DNA from: JBBAEV01 sp041655735 | Lineage (GTDB): Bacteria; Bacillota_I; Bacilli_A; RF39; UBA660 | Reading direction: 5' to 3' | DNA: 54,592 bases | Assembly (NCBI GenBank): GCA_041655735.1 | Contig: JBBAEV010000002.1 | Span: 1 to 54,592 of the forward strand | In this document: piece by piece, positions 41,587 through 50,376 of the stretch | How the letters are laid out: every line of letters starts with the position of its first letter | Position numbering within the stretch: the first letter of the stretch is position 1 | The notes under the pieces: model-generated | What the model was told of the DNA's origin: nothing | The model's input: only the letters and a program-made list of their open reading frames with translations | Databases searched by the model: none | Translations under genes and position numbers: made by a program

Positions 41587-42228
41587 ATGATTAAACAAAA
41601 AAAGTATGTATTAGTAATTTTTATAACAATTGTAATTCTATTAATAATGATATTTTATAAACCAGAAAAGAAAGAAGTTTTAGCTCAAGATAATATCATT
41701 AAAAATGGTTTAATAGAGGAAAAACCTAAAAAAGAAGATATTACTACCATAAAAGTTGATATAAAGGGGGCAGTTAATAAGCCAGGGGTTTATAAAATGG
41801 ATAGTAATTCAAGAGTAATTGATGTATTAAATAAAGCTGAAGGAATAAGTAAAAATGGGGATACTAGATTTATTAATTTAAGCAAAAAATTAACAGATGA
41901 AATGGTAATCATTATTTATACTAAAGAAGAGACTGAAACAATAAAAGAAGGAAACAAAAAGATAGAATATATTGAAATAGAAAAAGAATGCTTATGTAAT
42001 GAAGCATCTATTGTTGATTGTGAAAATAACAATATCGAAAGGAAAATTTCTATTAACAACGCCTCTTTAGAACAACTACAAACTTTACCAGGGATAGGTT
42101 TATCAAAAGCTGAAGCTATTATTGAATATCGTACTAGCAATAGTTTTAATACATTAGAAGATATAATGAATGTACCAGGTATTGGTGAATCAATTTATGA
42201 TAAAATTAAGAACCATATTACTTTGTGA
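41587..42228 (+). CDS. comEA: Competence protein ComEA
   Basis: ComEA is the membrane-anchored double-strand DNA receptor of natural transformation. The 213-aa product has an N-terminal membrane anchor (YVLVIFITIVILLIMIFY), an SLBB-type domain (VDIKGAVNKPGVYKMDSNSR, about 58-117), a charged linker with two Cys-containing turns, and a C-terminal pair of helix-hairpin-helix DNA-binding motifs (INNASLEQLQTLPGIGLSKA, IMNVPGIGESIYDKIKNH). The ribosome-binding site lies in a hairpin. comEC follows, overlapping; comEB, between them in B. subtilis, is missing. Confidence 0.94.
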   Translation: MIKQKKYVLVIFITIVILLIMIFYKPEKKEVLAQDNIIKNGLIEEKPKKEDITTIKVDIKGAVNKPGVYKMDSNSRVIDVLNKAEGISKNGDTRFINLSKKLTDEMVIIIYTKEETETIKEGNKKIEYIEIEKECLCNEASIVDCENNNIERKISINNASLEQLQTLPGIGLSKAEAIIEYRTSNSFNTLEDIMNVPGIGESIYDKIKNHITL

Positions 42229-44308
42229 TAAATTATATTATTTTATATTTGTAATAGTTTTAATTGTAGTCATAGTATTATTTAATTTTTTTCCAGAAAC
42301 ATCAAAGTATAAGGGTAGTGAAAAAGTTATATATGGATATATAATAAATAAAAAAATAGATGGAGATAAATTAACTATTGAATTAAAAACCAAAGAAAAA
42401 ATAATAGTTAATATGTATATAAAAACAGAAGAGGAAAAAGAATATATTAAAGACAACCATTATTTAGGAGATTATATAAAAGTAACAGGAGAACTTGTTA
42501 AACCGAGTAATAACACTGTATTTAATTTATTTAACTATAAAAAATATTTGGATAATAAAAATATATATTGGTTATTTAATGCAGAATCAATAGAAAAAAT
42601 AAAAGATAATAATAAAATATTTTATTCAATAAAAGAAAATATATATAAAAGAGTAGATAATATAAAATATTCTAATAATCATATAAGAATGCTTTTACTG
42701 GGGGATAAAAGTTATATTGATAATAATACACTAGATAGTTTTAAAATAAATGGTATTAGCCATTTATTTGCCATTTCTGGCATGCATGTTTCAATATTAA
42801 GTGTGATTCTACTGTTTGTGTTAAAAAAAATAAGAATATCAGAATATATACGCTATTTAATAGTATCTTTATTTTTACTATTTTTTCTTTTCCTCGCTAA
42901 TTATATGCCTGGAGTATCAAGAGCGGTATTATTTTTTATTTTACTTTCTATTAATAAAATATATTATTTTCATATTAAACCAATAAATATTTTATTATTA
43001 ACTATTTCTATTCTCTTAATAATAAAAAAAGGTTATATATTTGATCTTGGATTCCAATTATCATCAATAATATCATTATATTTATTATTCTCCCAGAAAA
43101 TAATAGCTAAATATAATAAATATTTTATTAAATTATTAATTGTATCATTAGTAGCTTTTTTAAGTAGTATGCCTCTTATTATTTATAATTTTTTTGAATT
43201 GAATCTATTAAGTCCATTAATTAATTTAATATTTGTACCATTTGTTTCCATTATTGTATTTCCATTCTCTTTTATTACTTTTTTATTTCCATTTTTTGAT
43301 AGTGTTTTATTTTTCTTTATTAATATATTAGAAGGTTTATCTGTTTTAATCAGTAAAATTTCTTTTTTTAAAATTATTATACCTAAACCTAACATAGCAT
43401 TTATTTTTTTGTATTATATTTTAATAACATATATATTATTAACATTAAATAAAAAAAGCATTATTTTATTAATAATATTATTTATAATTAATTATAAATT
43501 ACCCTTATTAAATACATATGGTTATATGATAATGATAGATGTTAATCAAGGAGATTCTATATTAATAAGTTATCCATATAGTAAAACAAATATTTTAATA
43601 GATACAGGGGGCAAGGATAATTATTATAAAGAATCATGGAAACAAAGAATAAGAGAATATTCATTAGGAAAAGACAGAATAATTCCGTTATTAAAATCAT
43701 TAGGAATAAGAAAACTTGATTATTTAATTATTACCCATGGTGATAATGATCATATAGGAGAAGCAATTAATCTAGTTAATAATTATAAAGTAATAAATGT
43801 TTTATTAAATAAAGGGAAAATAAATAATAATGAGAAAAAGTTAATAAGTTATATAAAAAAACATAACATTAAATATAGTCTAATCACAAAAGATAACATA
43901 TTAATAAATAATAGCTTATATATAATAAATGATAAAATATATAATAATGAAAACGATAATAGTACCATACTATATTTTAATATTAATAAGCATAAAATGT
44001 TATTAACTGGTGACATATCAAAACATGTAGAAAATGATTTAATTAATAATTATCAATTGAATAATATCAACATATTAAAAATAGCTCATCACGGTTCTAA
44101 TACAAGCACTAGTTCCTCATTTTTAAATGAAATAAACACTAAATATGCATTTATATCGGTAGGTAAAAATAATAGATTTAATCATCCAAGCATAGAGGTA
44201 TTAGAAAGTTTAAAAAATAAAAACATCAATACATATATGACTAGTACACATGGCAGTATTAAATATATTTTTGATAAAAATGGAACCATTTTTACATGTC
44301 CACCATAA
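42197..44308 (+). CDS. comEC: Competence protein ComEC (DNA transport channel)
   Basis: ComEC forms the membrane channel for incoming single-stranded DNA. The protein has an N-terminal pair of membrane segments around a small extracellular domain, the competence multi-span domain (ISHLFAISGMHVSILSVILL, about 185-205) and a C-terminal metallo-beta-lactamase-like domain (DVNQGDSILI, LIDTGG, THGDNDHIGEA, LLTGDIS, KIAHHGSNTSTS). An in-frame ATG at 42170 exists, but GGTGA (42184-42188) fits ATG 42197, giving 703 aa and a 32-base overlap with comEA. All MBL metal residues are present, so a degradative nuclease activity is possible. Confidence 0.93.
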   Translation: MIKLRTILLCDKLYYFIFVIVLIVVIVLFNFFPETSKYKGSEKVIYGYIINKKIDGDKLTIELKTKEKIIVNMYIKTEEEKEYIKDNHYLGDYIKVTGELVKPSNNTVFNLFNYKKYLDNKNIYWLFNAESIEKIKDNNKIFYSIKENIYKRVDNIKYSNNHIRMLLLGDKSYIDNNTLDSFKINGISHLFAISGMHVSILSVILLFVLKKIRISEYIRYLIVSLFLLFFLFLANYMPGVSRAVLFFILLSINKIYYFHIKPINILLLTISILLIIKKGYIFDLGFQLSSIISLYLLFSQKIIAKYNKYFIKLLIVSLVAFLSSMPLIIYNFFELNLLSPLINLIFVPFVSIIVFPFSFITFLFPFFDSVLFFFINILEGLSVLISKISFFKIIIPKPNIAFIFLYYILITYILLTLNKKSIILLIILFIINYKLPLLNTYGYMIMIDVNQGDSILISYPYSKTNILIDTGGKDNYYKESWKQRIREYSLGKDRIIPLLKSLGIRKLDYLIITHGDNDHIGEAINLVNNYKVINVLLNKGKINNNEKKLISYIKKHNIKYSLITKDNILINNSLYIINDKIYNNENDNSTILYFNINKHKMLLTGDISKHVENDLINNYQLNNINILKIAHHGSNTSTSSSFLNEINTKYAFISVGKNNRFNHPSIEVLESLKNKNINTYMTSTHGSIKYIFDKNGTIFTCPP

Positions 44309-44322
44309 ATATATTAGTGAGG

Positions 44323-44339
44323 ACGCTACGTGTTAGCGT
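44323..44339 (+). other. GC-rich hairpin after comEC
   Basis: ACGCTA and TAGCGT flank a CGTGT loop. It is notably GC-rich for this AT-rich DNA and lacks a T-run, so it may be part of a compound terminator or a protein/RNA site. Confidence 0.4.
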
Positions 44340-44350
44340 TCATATAGATG

Positions 44351-44373
44351 AGGAAGCATTTTGCTTCCTTTTT
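44351..44373 (+). terminator. Intrinsic terminator after comEC
   Basis: AGGAAGCA pairs with TGCTTCCT (8 bp), followed by TTTTT. Confidence 0.85.
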
Positions 44374-44408
44374 CCATGCATATAAGCTATAATTAAATTG
44401 GTGGTAAT

Positions 44409-45365
44409 ATGATTTATGTACTTTATGGAACAGAAAAATATTTAATTGATCAAAAATTAAAATCCATTCTTTCTAAAGAAAATATAAGTTTTGATAACAT
44501 TTCAAAATATGACATGAAAGAAACTCCTTTATCGTTTGTATTAGAAGATGCATTAATGCCTTCACTCTTTACTAATAAAAAATTTATTATATGCAATAAT
44601 TGTTATTTTCTAACTGCTAGTACTATAAAATCAGATATAGACCATAACACTGATGAATTAGTTAATTATATAAATCTAAAAAACAATGACACTATAATTA
44701 TTTTTATAGTTGATTATGAGACACTAGATGAAAGAAAAAAGGTAGTGAAGTTATTAAAAAAAGAAACCAATTTATATAAAGCCAATAAACTAATTGATAA
44801 TGATTTAATAAATTATATTATTAATCATTTAAAAGAGAACAATTATAAAATATCAAGGAATGATGCTTTATATTTAAAAGATAGAACTAATAATAATCTA
44901 GATATAGTTTATCAGGAATTAAATAAATTAATGTTATATAAAGAAAATGAAAAAGAAATAACAGAAGAAGATATAAATGAATTAGTATCAAAAAATATTG
45001 ATGATAATATTTTTTCATTGATAAATGCAGTAGTCGATAACAACAAACCTAAAATAATGGAAATATATAATGAATTGATAAGAAATAATGAAGAGCCGGT
45101 AAAAATAATTGTATTAATAGCGAATCAATTCAGGTTAATATATCAAACTAAGGTTTTATATAATCAAGGTTATACAGAAAAAGATATTTCTTCTAAATTA
45201 GGCGTTCATCCATATCGCATCAAGCTTGCTTATCAAAAAGGTAAAATAATGGATGAAAAGAAAATACTAAAATATTTAAGTTATCTTGCCAATCTTGATT
45301 TTGAGATAAAAAGTGGTAAAATAGACAAATATCTTGGTTTGGAATTGTTTTTATTAAAGATATAA
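44409..45365 (+). CDS. holA: DNA polymerase III delta subunit
   Basis: Delta opens the sliding clamp as part of the clamp loader. The 318-aa protein begins MIYVLYGTEKYLIDQKL and carries the delta features: ALMPSLFTNKKFIICNNC (about 48-65), the AAA-type lid region, ISRNDALYLKDRTNNNLDIVYQELNKL, and the C-terminal collar (PVKIIVLIANQFRLIYQ, GVHPYRIKLAYQK). Length fits B. subtilis YqeN (about 347). TATAAT is at 44388-44393 and GGTGG precedes the ATG. It follows comEC as in B. subtilis. Confidence 0.92.
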   Translation: MIYVLYGTEKYLIDQKLKSILSKENISFDNISKYDMKETPLSFVLEDALMPSLFTNKKFIICNNCYFLTASTIKSDIDHNTDELVNYINLKNNDTIIIFIVDYETLDERKKVVKLLKKETNLYKANKLIDNDLINYIINHLKENNYKISRNDALYLKDRTNNNLDIVYQELNKLMLYKENEKEITEEDINELVSKNIDDNIFSLINAVVDNNKPKIMEIYNELIRNNEEPVKIIVLIANQFRLIYQTKVLYNQGYTEKDISSKLGVHPYRIKLAYQKGKIMDEKKILKYLSYLANLDFEIKSGKIDKYLGLELFLLKI

Positions 45366-45381
45366 CAAATAAAAAGGATTA

Positions 45382-45409
45382 AAAAAGGATATCAAATGAT
45401 ATCCTTTTT
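45382..45409. terminator. Bidirectional terminator between holA and queH
   Basis: AAAAAGGATATCA pairs with TGATATCCTTTTT with a minimal loop. A and T runs on both sides serve the convergent genes. Confidence 0.88.
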
Positions 45410-45940
45410 ACTATATATACAGCCACAATAATTTTGTCTATATAAATCATACTTTTTACTAAGTTCAATAGATTTTTTATAACCATCATTCTTTTTAAAA
45501 TCACTTTCTAAATATTTGATGTTATATTTATTTTCTAATTCTTTTCCGATTTCATTTAACCAATTACTATTTTTATATGGACTTACTGATAAAGTAGAAG
45601 TAAATATATCAGCATTAACTGCTATAGCTTTTAAAGCAGTTCTTTCTAATCTCATTTTATAGCAATTTAAACATCTTTTGCCTTTTTCTGGTTCTTTTTC
45701 TAAACCATAAGATATGTTTTTAAAATCATTATTATAATAATCGTCAATATATATTTTTATATTTGGATAATTGTTTTTAATAAAATTTTTTAGTTCGATA
45801 TATCTTTTATTAAATTCCTCATAGGGTTCAATATTAGGGTTATAAAAATAAATAGAAATATCATAAATATTATTTAATATTGATAATACATAACTACTAC
45901 AAGGAGCACAACATACATGAAGTAATAATTTTTTCTTCAT
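45392..45940 (-). CDS. queH: Epoxyqueuosine reductase QueH
   Basis: QueH performs the last step of queuosine synthesis, reducing epoxyqueuosine in tRNA. The 182-aa protein has the DUF208 Cys set: Cys10-Cys11 and Cys14 (HVCCAPCSSY), Cys90 and Cys93 (RCLNCYKMR), and Cys172 and Cys174 (YCGCIY). TSTLSVSPYKN is a family motif. The enzyme holds a 4Fe-4S cluster with a nearby second iron site. It is transcribed against the surrounding operon together with the transglutaminase-like gene (one-base gap). It is absent from this position in B. subtilis. Confidence 0.93.
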   Translation of the reverse strand: MKKKLLLHVCCAPCSSYVLSILNNIYDISIYFYNPNIEPYEEFNKRYIELKNFIKNNYPNIKIYIDDYYNNDFKNISYGLEKEPEKGKRCLNCYKMRLERTALKAIAVNADIFTSTLSVSPYKNSNWLNEIGKELENKYNIKYLESDFKKNDGYKKSIELSKKYDLYRQNYCGCIYSKKDII

Positions 45941-45941
45941 A

Positions 45942-46850
45942 TTAATTTGCCTCTAAATAAACAGTTTTATCATATGTATGTTGAGTTTTCTCTAATTTTT
46001 CTAATTCTTTTGTAGTTATCAAGAAAAAAGTATGTTCTAATCTATCTTTATTAGAATTTTTTATAACAGGATCATCCCAAGTTAAATCTAAATGATACCA
46101 TTTTCCATCTAATTTAACATAATTCCAAATGTGAGTATTAGAGGCTATTTTATAATTTTTTATATCAAATATCTCTAAAAACAAAGCCATCGCATCAGCA
46201 TAGCCGCCACATATTGCGAAGCCTTCTATTAAAGCACCATAAGCATTATTAGAAGAATAATTACTTTTACCTGTTTTGGTATACTTAGAATCATATTTTG
46301 TATTATTAATTATATAATCATGAATTGCTTTTACTTTTTCTCTATTAGTCATTGTATCTTTTATTACTTTATTGATAATTTGATTTATTTTTATATCTAT
46401 TTCTAATTTCATATCTGAGGTATACATTTTATTAATATTAATCTCAACTTCTCCTATATTATTAGTTATTGTTTCAATATGATGATAACTATTATATGGA
46501 TGAACAAAATTATTTAATTGATTTAATTTAATCGCGTTATTACTCAAACTATTAACATCATTTATACAATCATTATATTCTTTATCACAAGAAAAATTAA
46601 ATTTATCCCAACCAGAGTTAATAGAAGTATAAAATATATTCTTTATATCTTCTTTGTTATTTGGCTCAAATTCATTTGTGTCTTTAACATATAGAAAAGC
46701 ATCATCTTTCTTATATATATTTGCTTCAGGCACTTCTATTTCTTTGGTTTTTACAAATAAATTTACAGTATTATTAATAATTGGTTTTCGATAATTATAT
46801 ATACAAAATAATAGCCCTAAAGTAATTAAAATACCAAATGTTTTTTTCAT
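45942..46850 (-). CDS. Membrane-anchored transglutaminase-like protease-fold protein
   Basis: A 302-aa protein with an N-terminal signal-anchor (TFGILITLGLLFCIYNY) and a C-terminal transglutaminase-like domain from about residue 165. The triad is Cys214 (FAICGGYADA), His240 (ASNTHIWNYV) and Asp255 (WYHLDLTWDDP). The middle part (FVHPYNSYHHIETI) is family-typical for secreted Firmicute proteins of this kind. It is probably an extracellular cysteine peptidase or wall-modifying enzyme; some are germination- or sporulation-linked, but this is not shown here. It lies upstream of queH on the same strand. Confidence 0.82.
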   Translation of the reverse strand: MKKTFGILITLGLLFCIYNYRKPIINNTVNLFVKTKEIEVPEANIYKKDDAFLYVKDTNEFEPNNKEDIKNIFYTSINSGWDKFNFSCDKEYNDCINDVNSLSNNAIKLNQLNNFVHPYNSYHHIETITNNIGEVEININKMYTSDMKLEIDIKINQIINKVIKDTMTNREKVKAIHDYIINNTKYDSKYTKTGKSNYSSNNAYGALIEGFAICGGYADAMALFLEIFDIKNYKIASNTHIWNYVKLDGKWYHLDLTWDDPVIKNSNKDRLEHTFFLITTKELEKLEKTQHTYDKTVYLEAN

Positions 46851-46875
46851 TTAATCACCTACTTATATTTTAACA

Positions 46876-46902
46876 TAAAAAAGAAGTAATATATTTATTA
46901 CT
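46876..46902 (-). terminator. Terminator of rpsT
   Basis: Read on the minus strand, AGTAATA and TATTACT form a stem followed by a T-run (the A-run at 46876-46880 on the plus strand). Confidence 0.75.
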
Positions 46903-47161
46903 CCATATTATTAACATTTTTTGTCAAACGAGTTTTATATCTATTAGCTGTATTTTTATGAATAAAACCCTTTGATAAAGCTTTATCAATTCTTTTTATT
47001 GCGATATTTAATAAATCTTGAGCTTGTTTTTTATCTTTGCTTTTACAAGCATTATCTACTTTTTTAATAGAACTTTTCATGCTTGCTTTAAACATATTAT
47101 TGCTATCATTCTTTTTTTGATTAACAATAACTCTTTTTTTTTCACTTTTAATAGTTGGCAC
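46898..47161 (-). CDS. rpsT: 30S ribosomal protein S20
   Basis: A primary binder of 16S rRNA. The 87-aa basic protein shows PTIKSEKKRVIVNQKKNDSN near the start, the central SSIKKVDNACKSKDKKQAQD and the C-terminal GFIHKNTANRYKTRL, all typical of S20. A longer frame from 47200 exists, but GGAGGTG (47167-47173) is exactly placed for the GTG start at 47161, and S20 starts with M-P/A-x-I-K. It is on the minus strand next to gpr, divergent, which matches the rpsT-gpr arrangement of B. subtilis. Confidence 0.95.
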   Translation of the reverse strand: MPTIKSEKKRVIVNQKKNDSNNMFKASMKSSIKKVDNACKSKDKKQAQDLLNIAIKRIDKALSKGFIHKNTANRYKTRLTKNVNNME

Positions 47162-47264
47162 TTTTTCACCTCCAAGTAATAACAATATTAATTTTAACAA
47201 ACTATCCTCATAAAATCAATAATATAATCATATTTTATGGGGAAAATAATTATAGGGTGAAAAT

Positions 47265-48308
47265 ATGAATGATGAAATAGATTTGAGTAAATATAAAATA
47301 AGAACTGATTTAGCTATTGAAGAGATAGAACGATTAAAACCTGAATTAACTGGCATTATATCTGAACAAGAACAAATAAAAGATATAAAAATAACGAGAG
47401 TAACTGTTGAAGAAGAAGGATCAAAAAAAATAGGTAAAAATCCAGGAGAATATATTACTATTGAATTTAAAGATATTACTGATTATGAAAATAAAGAAAA
47501 TTTAAAAAAAATATTTTCTAATGAATTAAAAGAATTGTTAAAAAAGATAAATATCAAACAAACAGATACTTGTTTAATAGTAGGATTAGGTAATAGAAAA
47601 TCTACTCCTGATTCATTAGGCCCTGTTACAGTTGATAGTATTTTAGTAACCAAACATTTATTTGATTTAGATAAAAAGAATGTAAATAGGGGATTTCGCC
47701 CTGTTAGTGCCTTTACACCTGGAGTAATGGGTGAAACAGGCATTGAAACAAGCGAAATTATATTAGGTATAATAGAACGTATTAAACCAGATTTTATAAT
47801 TGCGATTGATGCTTTAGCGTCACAATCTATAAATAGAGTAAACAGAACTATTCAAATGACTGATACAGGTATTCATCCTGGTAGTGGTGTAGGAAACGCG
47901 AGAAAAGAATTAAATAAAAACACAATAGGTATACCAGTTATTGCTTTAGGGGTTCCTACTGTTGTTGATGCAGTTACTATAGTAGGTGATACTATTGATT
48001 ACATTGTTAAACATTTTTCATATAAAACACAAAATATTAATAATCCTGTTAGTAAATTAGCCCCATTAATTAACATTGAAAATGAAAATATAGTAGAACT
48101 TTCTAAAGATCAAAAAGAAAAATTGATGGGTATAATAGGGGGTCTTGAAGAAAATGATTTAAAACAATTAATATTTGAAATATTAACCCCTATGGGTTAT
48201 AACCTTATGGTAACTCCTAAAGAAGTAGATTTTATTATGGAAAAATTAGTAGATATTATATCAGGAGGTATTAATAATACCTTACATCGACAAGTTACGA
48301 AATCATAA
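47265..48308 (+). CDS. gpr: Germination protease GPR
   Basis: GPR degrades small acid-soluble spore proteins early in germination. The 347-aa protein begins IDLSKYKIRTDLAIEEIE, where self-processing removes the pro-peptide (the recalled Bacillus sequence is LDLSQYSVRTDLAVE). The core has CLIVGLGNRKSTPDSLGP, FRPVSAFTPGVMGETGIETS, FIIAIDALASQSINRVN, HPGSGVGN and VIALGVPTVVDAVTI. The C-terminus has MVTPKEVDF. It is a clear marker that the organism makes endospores. TAGGGTGAAAAT precedes the ATG. A SigF/SigG promoter was looked for but not convincingly found. spoIIP follows. Confidence 0.96.
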   Translation: MNDEIDLSKYKIRTDLAIEEIERLKPELTGIISEQEQIKDIKITRVTVEEEGSKKIGKNPGEYITIEFKDITDYENKENLKKIFSNELKELLKKINIKQTDTCLIVGLGNRKSTPDSLGPVTVDSILVTKHLFDLDKKNVNRGFRPVSAFTPGVMGETGIETSEIILGIIERIKPDFIIAIDALASQSINRVNRTIQMTDTGIHPGSGVGNARKELNKNTIGIPVIALGVPTVVDAVTIVGDTIDYIVKHFSYKTQNINNPVSKLAPLINIENENIVELSKDQKEKLMGIIGGLEENDLKQLIFEILTPMGYNLMVTPKEVDFIMEKLVDIISGGINNTLHRQVTKS

Positions 48309-48350
48309 GAGAATATAATTATTCATAAGTTATAGAAAATGGGTGATTGT

Positions 48351-49364
48351 ATGAAAAAAATAAGATTTCGTAAAAAATATCACCAAAATAAAATGAAATA
48401 TTTTATATATATAATAATCATTCTTATTGGTTATAACATAGTTCTATCATTATTTAATAATATTAATATCAATACAACTAATGAAGAATTTATAAAAACG
48501 TTATTAAATCAATCTAATCATCATTTGATATCAAATAAATCATTGATAAATAAAACGCTATATTTTTTATCAAACATAGATTTTAATAAACCAACTACCA
48601 TCTTGCAGAATAATTTTACAAACATTATAAATATAGAAGATTATACTAAGGGGATTATTACTGATATTGAATATAATGATGACTATTCTGAACTTAATGA
48701 GCTTCAAAAAAATAGTGGATATGTTGAGGACCCTAATCCTATTAAAATTGAAGACCCTATTATATATATATATAATACTCATCAATTAGAAAGTTATAAT
48801 AAATCTAATATTGAGGTATATAATATAGCTCCTACTGTTATGACGGCCTCTTATATTATGCGAGAGAAGTTAAATAAAATAGGATTGCCCACTATGGTTG
48901 AAAATGCTGATTTTACTGAAATATTAAGAATTAATAATTGGAATTATTCTGCATCTTATAAAGTGTCAAGAGGATATATTATTTCTGCTAAAGAAAAATA
49001 TAATTCTTTAAAATATTATATTGATATTCATCGTGATTCTACTAATGGAAAATTATCCACAATTGCTATTGATGGGACAAAATATGCAAGATTAATGTTT
49101 GTAGTAGGTTTAGAAAATAAAAATTATAAACCTAATTTAGAATTTGCTAGGAAATTACATCTTATGATAGATAAAGAATATCCTGATCTAAGTAGGGGCG
49201 TACTTACCAAAAAAGGTAAAGGAGTAAACGGGGTATATAATCAAGATCTAGATAGCAACATGTTTTTAATAGAAATAGGTGGAGTGGATAGTAATATAGA
49301 AGAAGTAACTAATTCTATTTCAGTTATGGTAGATATATTAAGTAAATACATAAAGGAGAATTAA
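48351..49364 (+). CDS. spoIIP: Stage II sporulation protein P
   Basis: SpoIIP is the amidase/endopeptidase of the engulfment machinery that thins septal peptidoglycan. The protein has an N-terminal membrane anchor (YFIYIIIILIGYNIVLSLF) and the catalytic domain with IIYIYNTHQLESY (His and Glu metal ligands), YYIDIHRDS (second His/Asp part) and MFLIEIGGVDSN (final Glu). ATG 48339 is in frame but precedes the GGGTGAT ribosome-binding site; ATG 48351 gives 337 aa. The SpoIID partner is not in this window. Position after gpr matches B. subtilis. Confidence 0.93.
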   Translation: MKKIRFRKKYHQNKMKYFIYIIIILIGYNIVLSLFNNININTTNEEFIKTLLNQSNHHLISNKSLINKTLYFLSNIDFNKPTTILQNNFTNIINIEDYTKGIITDIEYNDDYSELNELQKNSGYVEDPNPIKIEDPIIYIYNTHQLESYNKSNIEVYNIAPTVMTASYIMREKLNKIGLPTMVENADFTEILRINNWNYSASYKVSRGYIISAKEKYNSLKYYIDIHRDSTNGKLSTIAIDGTKYARLMFVVGLENKNYKPNLEFARKLHLMIDKEYPDLSRGVLTKKGKGVNGVYNQDLDSNMFLIEIGGVDSNIEEVTNSISVMVDILSKYIKEN

Positions 49365-49365
49365 T

Positions 49366-49704
49366 ATGGAGGAAGAAAAAGAAAAAAAATACACAATATT
49401 CAAATGGATTTTTTTAGTATTATCGCTCATATTCTTAACTTTATATATATCCCAAGCTACTGGTTACTACGAATTCCAACAACAAAAGCGTGTTAAATTA
49501 ACTGAAGAAAAAATAAAGGAATTTGAAAAAGATGTTGCATCAGGAGAAAAGATTGATATAAATGATTATTTAGAAGATATGGAAGTAGATTATAATAATG
49601 GAGTATCAAAAGCTGGTTTAAAAATCTCAGAAAAAATAGAAGGTATATTTAATGGCGGAATGAAATTCTTTTTTGAATTTTTAGAAGCATTATTTGGCAG
49701 TTAA
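49366..49704 (+). CDS. Small single-span membrane protein (yqxA position)
   Basis: A 112-aa protein with a basic/acidic head, one membrane span (IFKWIFLVLSLIFLTLYI, about 11-28) and an extracytoplasmic helical, acidic domain (EEKIKEFEKDVASGEKIDIN). AAGGAG ends at 49357 and ATG follows eight bases later, one base after the spoIIP stop, so it is coupled to spoIIP. In B. subtilis yqxA, a membrane protein of similar size, occupies this place. I could not match sequence motifs to YqxA, so only the position is equivalent. A sporulation role is likely but inferred. Confidence 0.65.
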   Translation: MEEEKEKKYTIFKWIFLVLSLIFLTLYISQATGYYEFQQQKRVKLTEEKIKEFEKDVASGEKIDINDYLEDMEVDYNNGVSKAGLKISEKIEGIFNGGMKFFFEFLEALFGS

Positions 49705-49784
49705 CAATGGCAAGTAAATGTATATAAAGTTGCATATATTAAATAAATATGTTAAATTATAAGTAATAAATGAGGTGAATTTTT

Positions 49785-50315
49785 ATGAGTAGAGGAAAAT
49801 TAAAAATTGGTAAAAATGCAGCTAATACATTAAGAAGAAGATATGTTATTAAAAAACCAGCAAGATTTATTGCTTTTGTTGGGTTATCAGTAGTTTTATT
49901 AACATCATTATTTATTCCTCAAACAACCTGGAGGCAAATTGGCGGAGCTATAAATATGCAAAATGCTAGAGGAACTTATGGTGTTTTAAAAGAAACAGAA
50001 ACAAATGCTACTTTTAAAGAAGAAGAAGCAATTAAATATTATTTACAATATTATTTTCCGCAAATTGATGGCAGTAAATATGCTGAAAATAATGGCTGGT
50101 TTAAAGCTGCTGTGTTAGTTGAAGAAATGACTGATGGTGCTATTAAAGTTGACACCAATTCAGGGCCTGAAAAAACTAGAAAATATTATATAGAAAGAGA
50201 TCAAGCAAAAATAGATGAGTATAATAAGAAAAACCCAGACTTTAAAGAATTAACTCCATTAACACTTGATATATCAAATATTAAACCAGAAGAACATAAT
50301 ATTTTTAAGAGCTAA
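49785..50315 (+). CDS. Membrane-anchored protein of unknown function
   Basis: A 176-aa protein that I do not recognise. It has a strongly basic N-terminus (about 10 Lys/Arg in 28 residues), a single span (FIAFVGLSVVLLTSLFI, about 28-44), and an extracytoplasmic domain with NARGTYGVLKETETNATFKE, YYLQYYFPQIDGSKYAENNG and an acidic/Lys tail. The type II topology suggests a wall- or septum-facing role. GAGGTGAATTTTT precedes the ATG. It lies between the spoIIP unit and lepA, with a terminator after it. Confidence 0.65.
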   Translation: MSRGKLKIGKNAANTLRRRYVIKKPARFIAFVGLSVVLLTSLFIPQTTWRQIGGAINMQNARGTYGVLKETETNATFKEEEAIKYYLQYYFPQIDGSKYAENNGWFKAAVLVEEMTDGAIKVDTNSGPEKTRKYYIERDQAKIDEYNKKNPDFKELTPLTLDISNIKPEEHNIFKS

Positions 50316-50316
50316 T

Positions 50317-50343
50317 AAGAGAATAAATTAATTCTCTTTTTTT
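50317..50343 (+). terminator. Intrinsic terminator before lepA
   Basis: AAGAGAAT pairs with ATTCTCTT (50331-50338), followed by T residues. Confidence 0.82.
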
Positions 50344-50351
50344 TATTTAGG

Positions 50352-50360
50352 TGTTATAAT
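50352..50360 (+). promoter_or_regulatory. Extended -10 promoter of lepA
   Basis: TGTTATAAT, 16 bases before the lepA ATG. Confidence 0.55.
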
Positions 50361-50376
50361 TTAAGAAGGTGATTTT

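Noticed and set aside
47201..47264. Sporulation (SigF/SigG) promoter before gpr
   Set aside because: GGGGAAAATAAT resembles a SigF -10, but no suitable -35 lies at the right distance.
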